Assembly (NCBI RefSeq): GCF_000970685.1
Contig: NZ_LAJB01000003.1
Span: 434,001-498,000, forward strand
Origin: Domibacillus indicus
GTDB lineage: Bacteria > Bacillota > Bacilli > Bacillales > Domibacillaceae
Length of the DNA stretch: 64,000 nt
Direction: 5' to 3'
Within the stretch, counting starts at the first letter, position 1. Each line of letters starts with the position of its first letter. The notes beneath the pieces are model-generated. The model had not been told where the DNA came from, ran no database searches, and saw only the letters and a program-made list of their open reading frames with translations. The position numbers and the translations under genes are program-made. Below are positions 8,917 through 17,662 of the stretch, piece after piece.

Positions 8917-9972
8917 ATGAAATCAACGGTTGAAGAAATTTTTTTGATTCGGGCTATCGCCTGCTTGTGTGTTGTGCTTATTCATGCGCTGACGGTAGTG
9001 GTCTGGAATTTCCCGCCTGCCTCGGAGCAGATCCGGTCTATCATGATGTCCGGCCAGCTGCTGCTTATGTTCGCAACACCGATTTTTGTTTTTATTTCAG
9101 AATTTATTCTTGCCTACAATTATAAAACAGCGGTCCCAAGAGGATTTTTCGGAAAGCGGCTTCGCTTTATTTTCATTCCGTTTGTAGTCATGGCCGTCTT
9201 TTACGCCTGGCTTTCCGCTTCTCCTGACGGCATGGCTGCTGTATGGGAGCGGATAGGAGAAAACCTGTTTCTTGCCCGCTATCACGGTTATTTTATTTTG
9301 ATTATTTTTCAGTTTTATTTGCTGCATGCCCTTTTCGCCCGTTTTCTGGCACGCCTTTCTCCTGTCCCGGTCATCACTGTTTCTCTTTTCATCAATGCGA
9401 GCTATTTAAGCTTTTTCCATTTTACGGTTCCGGCTCTGCCGGCGGATCTCTGGCGCTTTTTGTACTGGATCCCGTTTCCCGGCTGGCTTGTTTATTTTGT
9501 GATTGGCTATTATGCGGGACTTTATTTTGAAGAATTCCAGCAGAAAGTAAAACGTTTTAAGAGCTGGATTTTATTGTCCTGGCCCGTGACAGCCTCCATC
9601 GTTTTATTCGTTCATCAGAGTGGCCTTATTACTGAAATCAGCTCAAAGCGGATTGATGTAATGGTGCTGACCATCAGCACCATTCTTCTGCTGTTTTTAG
9701 CCGCCTTTTATGTAAAACGGGTGCCGGGCTGGATTATTTTTATCAGCCAGTATTCATTCGGTATTTATCTGCTTCACCCGTTTGCGCAGAAAGTCATTCA
9801 GTGGCTGGTAAAGCCCTTTGACTGGAGCGGCCACCCGGCGGCACTCACTGTTTTGCTATGGACTGGCGGCACTCTCATTTCAATTGCACTGACCGGCATA
9901 CTCAACCGCCTTCCACTTGGTGCTTTTATCGTCGGAAAAATAAATAAACCGAAAACAAAATCCGCTGCCTGA
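8917..9972 (+). CDS. Acyltransferase family 3 membrane protein
   Basis: 351 residues with about ten hydrophobic helices. The N-terminus (IFLIRAIACLCVVLIHAL) has the Arg and His of the acyltransferase-3 fold, and the end carries FGIYLLHPF. Members move acetyl or other acyl groups onto extracytoplasmic sugars or peptidoglycan. A GGGAAGGAAA site precedes the ATG at 8917. It converges on the glycosyltransferase operon 9974-12618 and shares a two-way terminator with it. A role in acylating wall polymer fits the neighbourhood but is inference. Confidence 0.88.
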   Translation: MKSTVEEIFLIRAIACLCVVLIHALTVVVWNFPPASEQIRSIMMSGQLLLMFATPIFVFISEFILAYNYKTAVPRGFFGKRLRFIFIPFVVMAVFYAWLSASPDGMAAVWERIGENLFLARYHGYFILIIFQFYLLHALFARFLARLSPVPVITVSLFINASYLSFFHFTVPALPADLWRFLYWIPFPGWLVYFVIGYYAGLYFEEFQQKVKRFKSWILLSWPVTASIVLFVHQSGLITEISSKRIDVMVLTISTILLLFLAAFYVKRVPGWIIFISQYSFGIYLLHPFAQKVIQWLVKPFDWSGHPAALTVLLWTGGTLISIALTGILNRLPLGAFIVGKINKPKTKSAA

Positions 9973-9984
9973 GTCAGCGGATTT
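9958..9984. terminator. Bidirectional terminator between convergent genes
   Basis: AAATCCGCTG pairs with CAGCGGATTT around a short loop. T-rich tails lie on either side. It overlaps the last codons of both convergent genes. Confidence 0.75.
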
Positions 9985-11161
9985 CGTTTTGTTTTCTTCT
10001 TTTTAACGGTATCGACTTTACGAAATACCCGGCAAAAAGCAGATACACGGGAATAATGGGCGCCCGGTACCGCTGGCCGCCGACAAGCAGGCCGAGTGAG
10101 GTCATGGCCGCAAAGCCGGCAATATACAGTACAAGAAAGGCGAGCAGCCATTTATCGATGCCGCTTCTCCAGAAAGCAAGGAGGACGCCGGCGAGTGCAA
10201 GGATGAGTGTAATCGTATCGATTGCAAAAATCCCTTTAAAAAACAGCCCCATTTTCAGCACCATGCGTTCAACCATTGCCAGAGGCTCCGCCAGAATGTA
10301 GCTGAATGCTTTTTCCTTCAGTACACTGCTTCGTTCTGAAAGCGTGAGGCCTTCATACTGAAAATATTCCGGCTCTACAAATTGGTCCAGCCGTGTTGAC
10401 GCATAAAAGTCCACCTTTGTCTCGGGGTTATTGGCGATATACAAATTCTGGCCGCTGTAGTTTTCCAGCGTCACAAACGTTCCGTGCAGCGACTGATTAT
10501 AAAATCCGTTCAGTCCGAGCAGCACTGCCGGAATCGCAAAAAGAACAATTGTCCACCGTTTTACTTTCTTCGCCGCCGCAAACAGCAGCCATAAGCCAAA
10601 CGCCAGGATGAATACGTACATCAAATGCGGCCGGTATAAAAGGCTGAGGGAAAGCACGAATAAAAGTACGGCAAGCCAGCCGGCTTTTTTTTCTTCTTCG
10701 AACAGCCGGATCACTACATACACAACCGTTAACAAAAAGGTGACAAACAAGGTTTCCGTCAGCAAGAACTGCGGCCCGTTCAGCAGCAGGACGGGATGGA
10801 TGGCATAAAGCAAGCCGCTCCATAATCCTGCAGCCTGGCTTTGAAACAGCTTTTTCCCGATAAACGCAAGAAACACGCCATTCAATCCGTAGACAATATA
10901 CTGAAACACCATATATGCCTCCGGCTGATCAAACAAAAATACAAATGGCGCGATGATGAGCGCAAACAGCGGCGGAACAATAATGTTTTCCTGCCTCACT
11001 GTATTAACAAGGCCATTGCCCGAAACAACATTTTCAGCCAGGCTGTAATAAAGCTGTCCGTCAGGCGAAATCGTCATGAACGGCGTATTCGTCCAGGCCA
11101 GCCAGCCGATTAACACCGCTTCAGTCAATATAAATAATCCTACATACAGTAACCGGTTCAT
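9974..11161 (-). CDS. GT-C (GT39/ArnT-like) membrane glycosyltransferase
   Basis: 395 residues from the ATG at 11161, which follows an AAGAAGGG site; the longer frame from 11206 starts inside that leader. Many membrane helices are present, and an acidic residue pair in the first outside loop (ISPDGQLYYSLAEN) recalls the catalytic Asp of GT-C enzymes. These use polyprenyl-phosphate sugars to modify lipids, polymers or proteins outside the cell. It is the last gene of a four-gene unit with a GT2 polyprenyl-phosphate glycosyltransferase, a DUF2304 protein and an EmrE-like carrier, which supplies such a donor. The exact sugar is unknown. Confidence 0.82.
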   Translation of the reverse strand: MNRLLYVGLFILTEAVLIGWLAWTNTPFMTISPDGQLYYSLAENVVSGNGLVNTVRQENIIVPPLFALIIAPFVFLFDQPEAYMVFQYIVYGLNGVFLAFIGKKLFQSQAAGLWSGLLYAIHPVLLLNGPQFLLTETLFVTFLLTVVYVVIRLFEEEKKAGWLAVLLFVLSLSLLYRPHLMYVFILAFGLWLLFAAAKKVKRWTIVLFAIPAVLLGLNGFYNQSLHGTFVTLENYSGQNLYIANNPETKVDFYASTRLDQFVEPEYFQYEGLTLSERSSVLKEKAFSYILAEPLAMVERMVLKMGLFFKGIFAIDTITLILALAGVLLAFWRSGIDKWLLAFLVLYIAGFAAMTSLGLLVGGQRYRAPIIPVYLLFAGYFVKSIPLKRRKQNEIR

Positions 11162-11183
11162 CTCATTAAACCCTTCTTTCTTT

Positions 11184-11552
11184 TCACCGGAGCTCCGATG
11201 CGCCAATAAGCGATACGCCGATCATAATAAAAAGCACGCCCGCTATTTTCCAGAAGGTTACCGCTTCGCCAAAAATAAAAAAAGAACCAAATACAGCAAT
11301 AATATAAGCCAGCGATTGAAGCGGATACGCTGTGCTGAGCGGCACCTTTGTTAAAATAAACAGCCACAGGACCGTTGCGAGCCCGTACATAACCAGCCCT
11401 GTAAAAATATAAGGGGTGAAAAACAGGCGGATAATCGAAAAAACCGATGAAAACGCCTCTGTCTGCTTTTCCATTCCGTACTTCCATAAAAACTGGCCGC
11501 TTACTAAAATAAGCGTATTGAGCAAAACCAGCAATAAATGAACCATATTCAT
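11184..11552 (-). CDS. EamA/EmrE-like four-helix membrane protein, probable sugar-lipid flippase subunit
   Basis: 122 residues with four membrane helices, similar in layout to the small multidrug resistance and ArnE/F proteins (the stretch PLSTAYPLQSLAYIIAVFG is characteristic). The ATG at 11552 overlaps the upstream stop codon as ATGA, so translation is coupled to the DUF2304 gene. In undecaprenyl-phosphate-sugar systems such proteins help flip the sugar lipid. The gene order GT2, DUF2304, EmrE-like, GT-C supports that role here rather than drug efflux. Confidence 0.85.
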   Translation of the reverse strand: MNMVHLLLVLLNTLILVSGQFLWKYGMEKQTEAFSSVFSIIRLFFTPYIFTGLVMYGLATVLWLFILTKVPLSTAYPLQSLAYIIAVFGSFFIFGEAVTFWKIAGVLFIMIGVSLIGASELR

Positions 11553-11908
11553 GAGCCTGCTTCCTCTTTCCGCATTTCTTCCATTTCTTTTTTTAAAAAA
11601 GCCACTTCCTGCACAAGCACCCGTGTCCGCGCTTCCTGCTTTGACAGCAGATGGGTATGATAAATCAGCAGGGCCAGCACAATCAAAAACGCGGCCAAAT
11701 AAATAAGCGACGGCATATACGAAACACCAATCGAAGCCGCGAAACGGTTCAGCCATGGCAGCATAAAGCTCAGCAGCACGCCGATCAGTGAAAAAGCGAG
11801 CCACATAAACGCATACTGGTCCGTCAGCTTGTTTTTCGCCGCCATAAACACTGTCAGTAAAAACAGCAGCAGCGCCGAGCCGGTCACAATGATCTGGATG
11901 ATATCCAT
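11549..11908 (-). CDS. DUF2304 family membrane protein
   Basis: 119 residues: three hydrophobic helices and a short cytoplasmic coiled-coil tail rich in Glu, Lys and Arg (about 88-119). This matches the DUF2304 family, which is often encoded beside a DPM1-type GT2 enzyme. It probably anchors or assists the polyprenyl-phosphate glycosyltransferase; the family's biochemical job is not settled. It lies 23 bases after the GT2 gene and overlaps the next gene by four bases (ATGA). Confidence 0.85.
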   Translation of the reverse strand: MDIIQIIVTGSALLLFLLTVFMAAKNKLTDQYAFMWLAFSLIGVLLSFMLPWLNRFAASIGVSYMPSLIYLAAFLIVLALLIYHTHLLSKQEARTRVLVQEVAFLKKEMEEMRKEEAGS

Positions 11909-11931
11909 AAGGTTGATATCCTTTCTTATTT

Positions 11932-12618
11932 TTATAAATAAGAGCGAATAAGCGACAAAAAGGTCACTTTCGCCATGTAATAAACAGACTTCCGTGCATT
12001 GATCGATGAAACGCCGCCCTGGCGCGCATTCATTTCCACTTTTGTTTCCCGGATTGTATACTTTTTGCGGGCAAGCTTTACAAGCACTTCCACCTCCGGG
12101 TAATCAACCGGATAGTCATGCGCAAACCATTCAATAACACGCCGGTTCACAATCCGGTAGCCCGATGTCGGATCGGTTACCCGGATGCCGGCGATAAGGC
12201 GCAGCAGGTAATCAAAATACAAAATGCCGATTCTGCGCGATAAATCCCCTTTATAATTTGTTTTTTCCAAAAAGCGGGAGCCAATCAGCATATCCGGCTG
12301 AAGCCGTTCCATTTCTTCTATTAAATGCTCCAAATCTTTCGGATTATGCTGTCCGTCCGCATCAAGCTGAATCGCATAACGATACCCATGGCGTTCTGCA
12401 TACCGGTAGCCCGCCTGCACCGCTCCGCCAATCCCCAGATTCACCGGCAGTGAAATATGCGGCACGTTATACTCCTGCAGCAGCTGTCCCGTTTTATCCA
12501 ATGACCCGTCATTTACTACTATAAAATCATAATTGAATTTTTTTAACTGATCCACCGTTTGCAAAATAGCCTGCTCCTCGTTATAAGCAGGCACAATGAT
12601 GAGCACCTTCGAGCACAT
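11932..12618 (-). CDS. GT2 glycosyltransferase, polyprenyl-phosphate mannosyl/glucosyl transferase type (DPM1-like)
   Basis: 228 residues, a soluble GT-A fold. Motifs: VPAYNEEQAI at the start, VVNDGSLDKT, LDADGQHNP (the metal-binding DxD-like site) and DPTSGYRIVNR. It lacks C-terminal membrane helices, which here are likely replaced by the DUF2304 partner. The reaction expected for the family is transfer of a sugar from a nucleotide donor to polyprenyl phosphate on the inner membrane face. It is the first gene of the four-gene decoration operon; GGGAG precedes the ATG. Confidence 0.88.
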   Translation of the reverse strand: MCSKVLIIVPAYNEEQAILQTVDQLKKFNYDFIVVNDGSLDKTGQLLQEYNVPHISLPVNLGIGGAVQAGYRYAERHGYRYAIQLDADGQHNPKDLEHLIEEMERLQPDMLIGSRFLEKTNYKGDLSRRIGILYFDYLLRLIAGIRVTDPTSGYRIVNRRVIEWFAHDYPVDYPEVEVLVKLARKKYTIRETKVEMNARQGGVSSINARKSVYYMAKVTFLSLIRSYL

Positions 12619-12698
12619 GTTAACTCCCTATTCTCTTATTTTGTCCACCCTTCATTGTATCAGAAAACTGGCGGGCCAAGTGATGTTTCTTACTAGAT

Positions 12699-12862
12699 TC
12701 ACTTCCACAATTCTACAATTCTATTAGTAAGGCGGACATTCTGTTCGTCTTTAATTAAATTTTCAAAAGAGAGAAAATTGATTGATAATTTCACGCCGTA
12801 TTGATTCAGCACTTTGAATAGTCTATCATACCCAATAGACGCTCTCGCACTCCTGCCATTCC
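12699..12862 (-). pseudogene. Possible remnant of a coding sequence
   Basis: The gap 12619-13006 holds no intact gene. A minus-strand frame open between stops at about 12863 and 12699 encodes a protein-like stretch ending in NRIVELWK, with no start codon or ribosome-binding site. It could be the tail of a lost gene, but I cannot name a family. The rest of the gap is AT-rich upstream sequence of the chemoreceptor gene plus a small TGCCATT/AATGGCA inverted repeat near 12854-12876. Confidence 0.25.
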
Positions 12863-13006
12863 ATTACTAAAATGGCAAAAACATTGATAAAAACATTCGT
12901 TAGCAAAAGATTTATGTAATATTTTATGACACGAAATTCACGAAATGAAACGATACATAGTATGTTATACTCAATACTTTTTTACGACGAAAGAAGGAAT
13001 TCACCT

Positions 13007-15061
13007 ATGACCATTCAACGGAAAATCATTCTCCTCCTTGTTTTATTCAGTGTGCTGTTAACAGCCAGCTCCAGTGCTCTGCAGTGGATGGAAGCCCGCA
13101 TATTAAAAAAAGAAATGGACGCTGCTGCTGTTGATATGAACGAAAACTCCCAAAAAAGCGTGGAAGAAGAACTGGTCAAGCTGGCATTAAACATTTCCAA
13201 TCATTTGCTCTCATTGGAAGACCAGGTAGATGACACCATGCTGAACGCCGCCTATACGCTCCAGCAAATTGATGCTTCAAAAAACATAACAGCAGCGGAT
13301 CTGGAATCAATCGCAAAACAAACCGGCATGACGGATCTTTATATAACCGACCGGACTGGCGCTTTCACGCAGACGACGGAAAGTGCTTCGGCAGGCCTGA
13401 ATCTGTTTTCATTCGATGAGAAATACCGCTCTCTTGTTACCGGCGAAAGCACCATAATTACCGAGCCGCTGAAGCTGAAGCAGGAAACGCTGGAGATCTT
13501 TAAGTTTATACTCATCCCGCGGCTGAATGGGGAAGGGGTTATTGAAACGGCTCTGAACGCAGATCTACTTGAGACTTCATTGAAAAAATACATTCAGGAT
13601 GGAAACGGCATTGAAGCCATTTATTTGGTCAACCGGGACGGCCTCGTCTTGACCGAAACCTCGAGAGAAAATGAATCATCTGACTGGAAAAAAGGAGAAA
13701 CAGTTGAAAGCAAAGAGATTCAATCGGTATTTGCGGACGGTAAGCCGCAATTCATAATGAGCGGTAATAAAGCCGAGCTTTATTATCCAATTGTAAAAAA
13801 CGAAGAGTCCGTGTATGTATTATCTGTGCAGATTGATACAGCACCATACTTTTTAAACGCTTCGATTGCCGAACAGGCATTAACGGACGCTGAGCAAACC
13901 CTTACTTCCGGCATTATTCAATCGATTATCATTTCTGCCGTGATTGCTGCCATATGTGCAGTCCTCTTCGTTTTGATCATAAGAAAAAGCTTAAAGCCGT
14001 TAAAGGTGATTGCCGCGCAGGCAGAGAAAATAGCTTCGGGTGACTTAAGAGTGAAGGAGCTGTCAATCAAAAGCAAGGATGAAATCGGCCAGGCAGCGGC
14101 TTCCTTTACAAAGATGACAGAGAATTTAAGACAGCTCCTTACGCAGGTATCTCTGCACACGGAACAGGTAGCCGCTTCATCAGAGCAGCTGACAGCAAAT
14201 GCAGAAGAAATGAGCAGTGCATCCGAGCAAATTGCCTCCACTGTTCAAAATGTCGCCTCTGCTACCGGCCATCAGGTACAAAGCGTAGATGAAATGACCC
14301 GGACAATCGAGGAAATGTCCAGCGGAATTCAGCATATAGCCGACCGCTCGGATCATATGTCAGTCAGTGCCGAGCAGTCACTCCGCAAGTCTGCGGAAGG
14401 AAATAAATCCATTCAAACCGCTGTAAATCAAATGAATTCTATACAGGATACAGTGCATCAAACAGCGGCATTAATAGAAGGGCTAAGCGAGCGGTCCAGC
14501 CAGATTGGTGGTTTTGCCGGAGTGATTACCCAGATAGCATCCCAAACGAATTTGCTGGCGCTAAATGCGGCGATTGAAGCAGCGCGGGCCGGACAGCACG
14601 GCAATGGCTTTGCGGTCGTAGCCGAGGAAGTCCGGAAATTGGCCGAGCAGTCTTCCGAGTCCGCTGACCAAATTAATCAGCTGATTACACTTACTCAAAC
14701 GGAAATTGCCCGTTCGGTTGAATCGATGAAGCAAGTGACCGGGGAAGTATCACAGGGGATTGACACCGTTTACCACTCCGGCCTGTCATTTGAAGAAATT
14801 GAGAAAGCCGCCACAGAAGTATCCAGCCACATTCAAGCTGTTTCCTCGGCAGCAAAGCAGCTCGCGCTTGGAACGCACCGGGTTAATGAAGTGATTGAAG
14901 CGGTGAAAAGGAGTTCCTATGAAACAGCTGCCAGCACCCATCTGGTCTCCTCCTCAACAGAAGACCAGCTCGCAGCCATGCAGGAAATTTCCTCATCCTC
15001 CGCTTCTCTTTCCTCTATGGCCGAAGAGCTGCAGGTGTTAACTGGGAAATTTAAAATGTAA
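13007..15061 (+). CDS. Methyl-accepting chemotaxis protein
   Basis: 684 residues from the ATG at 13007, chosen because GAAGGA lies just upstream; the frame opens earlier at 12926. Order: first membrane helix (about 7-27), extracytoplasmic sensor domain of dCache size (about 28-300), second helix (about 302-325), HAMP (about 326-378), then the methyl-accepting signalling domain with the conserved tip [18 protein letters not shown] and [15 protein letters not shown] (about 510-550). It should signal through CheW/CheA, which are not in the window. The ligand is unknown. It stands alone with its own terminator. Confidence 0.95.
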   Translation: MTIQRKIILLLVLFSVLLTASSSALQWMEARILKKEMDAAAVDMNENSQKSVEEELVKLALNISNHLLSLEDQVDDTMLNAAYTLQQIDASKNITAADLESIAKQTGMTDLYITDRTGAFTQTTESASAGLNLFSFDEKYRSLVTGESTIITEPLKLKQETLEIFKFILIPRLNGEGVIETALNADLLETSLKKYIQDGNGIEAIYLVNRDGLVLTETSRENESSDWKKGETVESKEIQSVFADGKPQFIMSGNKAELYYPIVKNEESVYVLSVQIDTAPYFLNASIAEQALTDAEQTLTSGIIQSIIISAVIAAICAVLFVLIIRKSLKPLKVIAAQAEKIASGDLRVKELSIKSKDEIGQAAASFTKMTENLRQLLTQVSLHTEQVAASSEQLTANAEEMSSASEQIASTVQNVASATGHQVQSVDEMTRTIEEMSSGIQHIADRSDHMSVSAEQSLRKSAEGNKSIQTAVNQMNSIQDTVHQTAALIEGLSERSSQIGGFAGVITQIASQTNLLALNAAIEAARAGQHGNGFAVVAEEVRKLAEQSSESADQINQLITLTQTEIARSVESMKQVTGEVSQGIDTVYHSGLSFEEIEKAATEVSSHIQAVSSAAKQLALGTHRVNEVIEAVKRSSYETAASTHLVSSSTEDQLAAMQEISSSSASLSSMAEELQVLTGKFKM

Positions 15062-15064
15062 AAA

Positions 15065-15094
15065 AACCGCCCTGGACAAGTTCCAGGCCGGTTC
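15065..15094 (+). terminator. Probable terminator after the chemoreceptor gene
   Basis: An AACCG..CCTGGA / TCCAGG..CGGTT hairpin with one mismatch follows the stop directly; the downstream T tail is weak. Confidence 0.5.
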
Positions 15095-15152
15095 TTCGAG
15101 TATTTACTCACAGCTTTTTCTGCTTCAATTAACCCATAAACTCTTTTCTATT

Positions 15153-15263
15153 TTACGATAGCAGCTTTACCCATCCAAAAAAAGAAATCCATAAAGGAAT
15201 ACTCAAGCCAACTCCCCACTGCAGCCCTAAAAATAAACCGCCTTCTTCCCGAATATGCTTCAT
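15153..15263 (-). CDS. Small single-helix membrane protein (36 residues)
   Basis: A 36-residue frame from the ATG at 15263 to TAA at 15153 has a short charged N-terminus (MKHIREEGG) followed by one hydrophobic helix (about 10-34). A GGGAGCT ribosome-binding site lies about nine bases upstream. The composition is protein-like and resembles small Bacillus membrane peptides, though I do not recognise a named family. It sits alone between the chemoreceptor and VOC genes, on the opposite strand to the former. Confidence 0.5.
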   Translation of the reverse strand: MKHIREEGGLFLGLQWGVGLSIPLWISFFGWVKLLS

Positions 15264-15419
15264 GAGGGTTCAGCTCCCTTTCTATGAAAGCGTTTTCTAT
15301 ATTATATCCATTTGTCCCATTTCTTATACATGAAAGAACAACCCGGCAGAAAACAATCGGGCTGTGCCTGATTTATCCGTTCAGGTCAGGTACTGCGCGG
15401 AGAAGCTCACTGGCAGCTC

Positions 15420-15806
15420 TTATTTTTCATACAGCTCTATTGGCAGCCCGTCCGGGTCCGCAAAAAAAGCAAAAGCTTTTCCCGTTACAGGGTCAATGCG
15501 GACAGGTTCTACCTCTATTTCCTTTCTCTCAAGCTCCCTGACGGCTTCCGCTATACTCTCAACCTCAAAAGCGATATGCCGAAGCCCCCTTGCTTCCGGA
15601 TAACTGGGCCGTTCCGGCGCATCCCTGAACGAAAACAGTTCAATTTGATAAATTCCTCCTACCTGTAAATCCAGCTTGTAAGAGTCACGATCAGCCCGGT
15701 ACGTTTCTCCCAGCACTTCTAAACCCAGCACCTCCGTATAAAAACGCTTCGACTGTTCATAATTTGAACAAATAATCGCTACATGATGAATTCGTGTCAG
15801 CTCCAT
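15420..15806 (-). CDS. VOC (glyoxalase I-like) family protein
   Basis: 128 residues forming two beta-alpha-beta-beta-beta units. Candidate metal ligands are visible: His in RIHHVAII, Glu in YQIELFSF, His in GLRHIAFEV and Glu near the end (PIELYEK). The size and motif spacing match the GloA2/YaeR-like group. The substrate is not known; lactoylglutathione lyase is a common label, but Bacillus uses bacillithiol, so the label would be speculative. A GGAGAGGAG site precedes the ATG. Confidence 0.85.
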   Translation of the reverse strand: MELTRIHHVAIICSNYEQSKRFYTEVLGLEVLGETYRADRDSYKLDLQVGGIYQIELFSFRDAPERPSYPEARGLRHIAFEVESIAEAVRELERKEIEVEPVRIDPVTGKAFAFFADPDGLPIELYEK

Positions 15807-15827
15807 ATGTTCTCCTCTCCTTCTTAA

Positions 15828-15855
15828 TAAAAAAACACCGCGTTATAGGCGGTGT
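15828..15855 (-). terminator. Intrinsic terminator of the Rok-like gene
   Basis: ACACCGC pairs with GCGGTGT around a seven-base loop; on the minus strand it is followed by seven T. Confidence 0.85.
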
Positions 15856-15934
15856 GAGCGTGCAGACAAAGTTAGAAAGCATTTGCCGGCAGGCGGAGCG
15901 GAGGCTTTGTTACCTGGCTCCGCGTTTCAGCACA

Positions 15935-16318
15935 TCAATCAATTCCATACTCATAAATATATAAGCCTCGCCCCAGCTTTCGGATCCGTTTATACTCTGG
16001 CTCCAGTGCTCTCATAAATGCGCTCATATTGGTAATTTTCCTGCCTGACTCCTGCTCCACAAAGCGCTGGATTTCTACGGCGCGGACCGGCACTTTCTGT
16101 TCTTTTAAATACGCAACCGCGAGCTCCCGTAAACCTTCTACGCTTCTTTTCGGGCGGCGGCTTCTTCCTTTTTCCGGGCTTTTCCCCGTGCCGCTTTCTA
16201 AGTCCTGCAGCCGTACACGCAATTCCTCCCGCTCTGCCTGCAATTCTTCCATAATCTTTGATTCTATACTGTCAATCTGGCTCAACCGCTTCTCAATCGC
16301 TTTTTTTTCATCAAACAT
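15935..16318 (-). CDS. Rok-like repressor / xenogeneic silencer
   Basis: About 127 residues when begun at the ATG at 16318, which gives the family-style N-terminus MFDEKKAIEKRL; the frame is open to 16372 (18 more residues) and the ribosome-binding site is weak for either. The N-terminal third is a coiled coil for oligomerisation (about 5-42), followed by a basic linker (SRRPKR) and a C-terminal winged-helix-like DNA-binding domain (about 58-127, with SGRKITNMSAFMRAL). This layout matches Bacillus Rok, which represses comK and silences AT-rich foreign DNA. The linker is shorter than in B. subtilis Rok. The upstream region to 16580 is AT-rich with repeated ACTAC/GTAGT words, which could be an autoregulatory target. 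Confidence 0.75.
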   Translation of the reverse strand: MFDEKKAIEKRLSQIDSIESKIMEELQAEREELRVRLQDLESGTGKSPEKGRSRRPKRSVEGLRELAVAYLKEQKVPVRAVEIQRFVEQESGRKITNMSAFMRALEPEYKRIRKLGRGLYIYEYGID

Positions 16319-16580
16319 CACATTCACATTCTCTACATGCCTTTCTTTTAGAATATATACAGCGAGTTCCATTATTTTCTACTACTACATAATAACATAA
16401 AACAGTGAAAAAAGTACTACTTGAAACTACATCTTAGTTAATTATTTTTTTTGCGGTTATTTCTGCCCGATGTAATTGTTTTTTTTTTACAAATTGTAAT
16501 AACGGAGCTGCTCATATAAAATAAAAGAATACATACCAAAGAAATTATCGTGAGTATTGTAGTTAGGAGAGACAGAGGAT

Positions 16581-17171
16581 ATGGCCCAACGCGGAAGAAA
16601 AAAAGGCTCTAACGGAGAAGAGAGCCGCGCGCTGCTGCTGCGCATCGCAGCAGACGAATTTGCCGAGAATGGCTACTATGAAACAAAAATCAGCGATATT
16701 GTAAAAAAAGCAGAGGTGACACAGCCAACTTTTTATTTATATTTTAAAAGCAAGGAAGCGATTTTCGAGGAGCTTGAGGATCTCTTTCGCGCCAGGCTGT
16801 CATCACTGACCATGAACAGCCTTTTAGAGGAAGGCTTAGATGAGGCCTCACTGCCTGAGCGAATAGCAGACGGGCTTTCAGCGATTTTTCACTTCTTTGC
16901 CGAGAACCGCAGTCTCGGGCGGATCGGCTTTTACATTTCCCCTCTTGCGGCTGATATTAAAGCGCAAATGGCCGATCAAATCGAACAAAACCTGTTCAAA
17001 GAAGCAAAATCAGGCTATTTTCATGAAAATGCCGATATGGGTATTGTAGCTGCCAGTCTCGTCGGCGCTATTGAATATTTAACCGCTGCCAGACTCTGGA
17101 CCGGTGCAAACACCGCAGATGAACTGGCAAAAGAAGTCGTCAGCATAATTTTGTATGGATTAAAAAAATAA
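16581..17171 (+). CDS. TetR/AcrR family transcriptional regulator
   Basis: 196 residues: an N-terminal helix-turn-helix (about 15-62, with FAENGYYETKISDIVKKAEVTQPTFYLYFKSK) and an all-helical ligand-binding and dimer domain. TAGGAGAG lies upstream of the ATG. It is transcribed away from the Rok-like gene; the AT-rich gap between them (16373-16580) includes a TAATTGT...ACAATTGTAAT-like inverted element that could be an operator. The ligand and regulon are unknown. It is followed by its own terminator, so no obvious target gene is co-transcribed. Confidence 0.92.
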   Translation: MAQRGRKKGSNGEESRALLLRIAADEFAENGYYETKISDIVKKAEVTQPTFYLYFKSKEAIFEELEDLFRARLSSLTMNSLLEEGLDEASLPERIADGLSAIFHFFAENRSLGRIGFYISPLAADIKAQMADQIEQNLFKEAKSGYFHENADMGIVAASLVGAIEYLTAARLWTGANTADELAKEVVSIILYGLKK

Positions 17172-17181
17172 GAAGCAAAGG

Positions 17182-17238
17182 AGCGCCCTTTTTTCACATG
17201 CTTTGCCAGTGTGAGAAGGGTGTTTTTGTTTTTTGTTT
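17182..17238 (+). terminator. Intrinsic terminator after the TetR gene
   Basis: GCGCCCTTTTTTCAC pairs imperfectly with GTGAGAAGGGTGT and is followed by a long T-rich tail. Confidence 0.8.
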
Positions 17239-17362
17239 GACTGTCTCATTCTATTACAGCTCATAACGATATTATAACAATTGATCAAAATTGGATTACA
17301 TGTCTCTTTTTCCATTTTTTATCTGTTACACTGACCTTGAATTGAAAAAAGGAGGAAATGAT

Positions 17363-17620
17363 ATGTCGAGCGCTGTTTTATCCTTTATTACCATCACTGC
17401 TCTATCCGCCATTATCGGCGTACTGCTCAGCCGAAACAAAAATGCCCGTCAGCGGCTGCTGATGGATGCCGGGCTGGAGAAGGAAGTCCATGCCATGCTT
17501 GAGCAGAGTCAGGACAAAATCGCAGCTGTCAAACTGGTCCGCCGAAAAACCGGAGCCGGCCTGCTGGAAGCCAAACAGTTTGTAAACCGTGTCAAGGAGA
17601 ACAAGGGGCCATTTTCATAA
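17363..17620 (+). CDS. Small membrane protein with ribosomal L7/L12 C-terminal-like domain
   Basis: 85 residues from the ATG at 17363, which has AAGGAGG upstream. One membrane helix (about 4-22) is followed by a basic stretch and a domain resembling the L7/L12 C-terminal fold (about 45-80: KIAAVKLVRRKTGAGLLEAKQFV). Such single-helix L7/L12-like proteins occur widely in Firmicutes; function is unknown. It stands alone and faces the helicase operon across a shared terminator. Confidence 0.78.
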   Translation: MSSAVLSFITITALSAIIGVLLSRNKNARQRLLMDAGLEKEVHAMLEQSQDKIAAVKLVRRKTGAGLLEAKQFVNRVKENKGPFS

Positions 17621-17624
17621 AAAA

Positions 17625-17655
17625 GAAGCAGGCGGGAGAATAGCCCGCCTGCTCT
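17625..17655. terminator. Bidirectional terminator
   Basis: GCAGGCGGG pairs with CCCGCCTGC around a short loop. T-rich tails on both sides serve the convergent genes 17363-17620 and 17663-22198. Confidence 0.88.
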
Positions 17656-17662
17656 TTCATTT

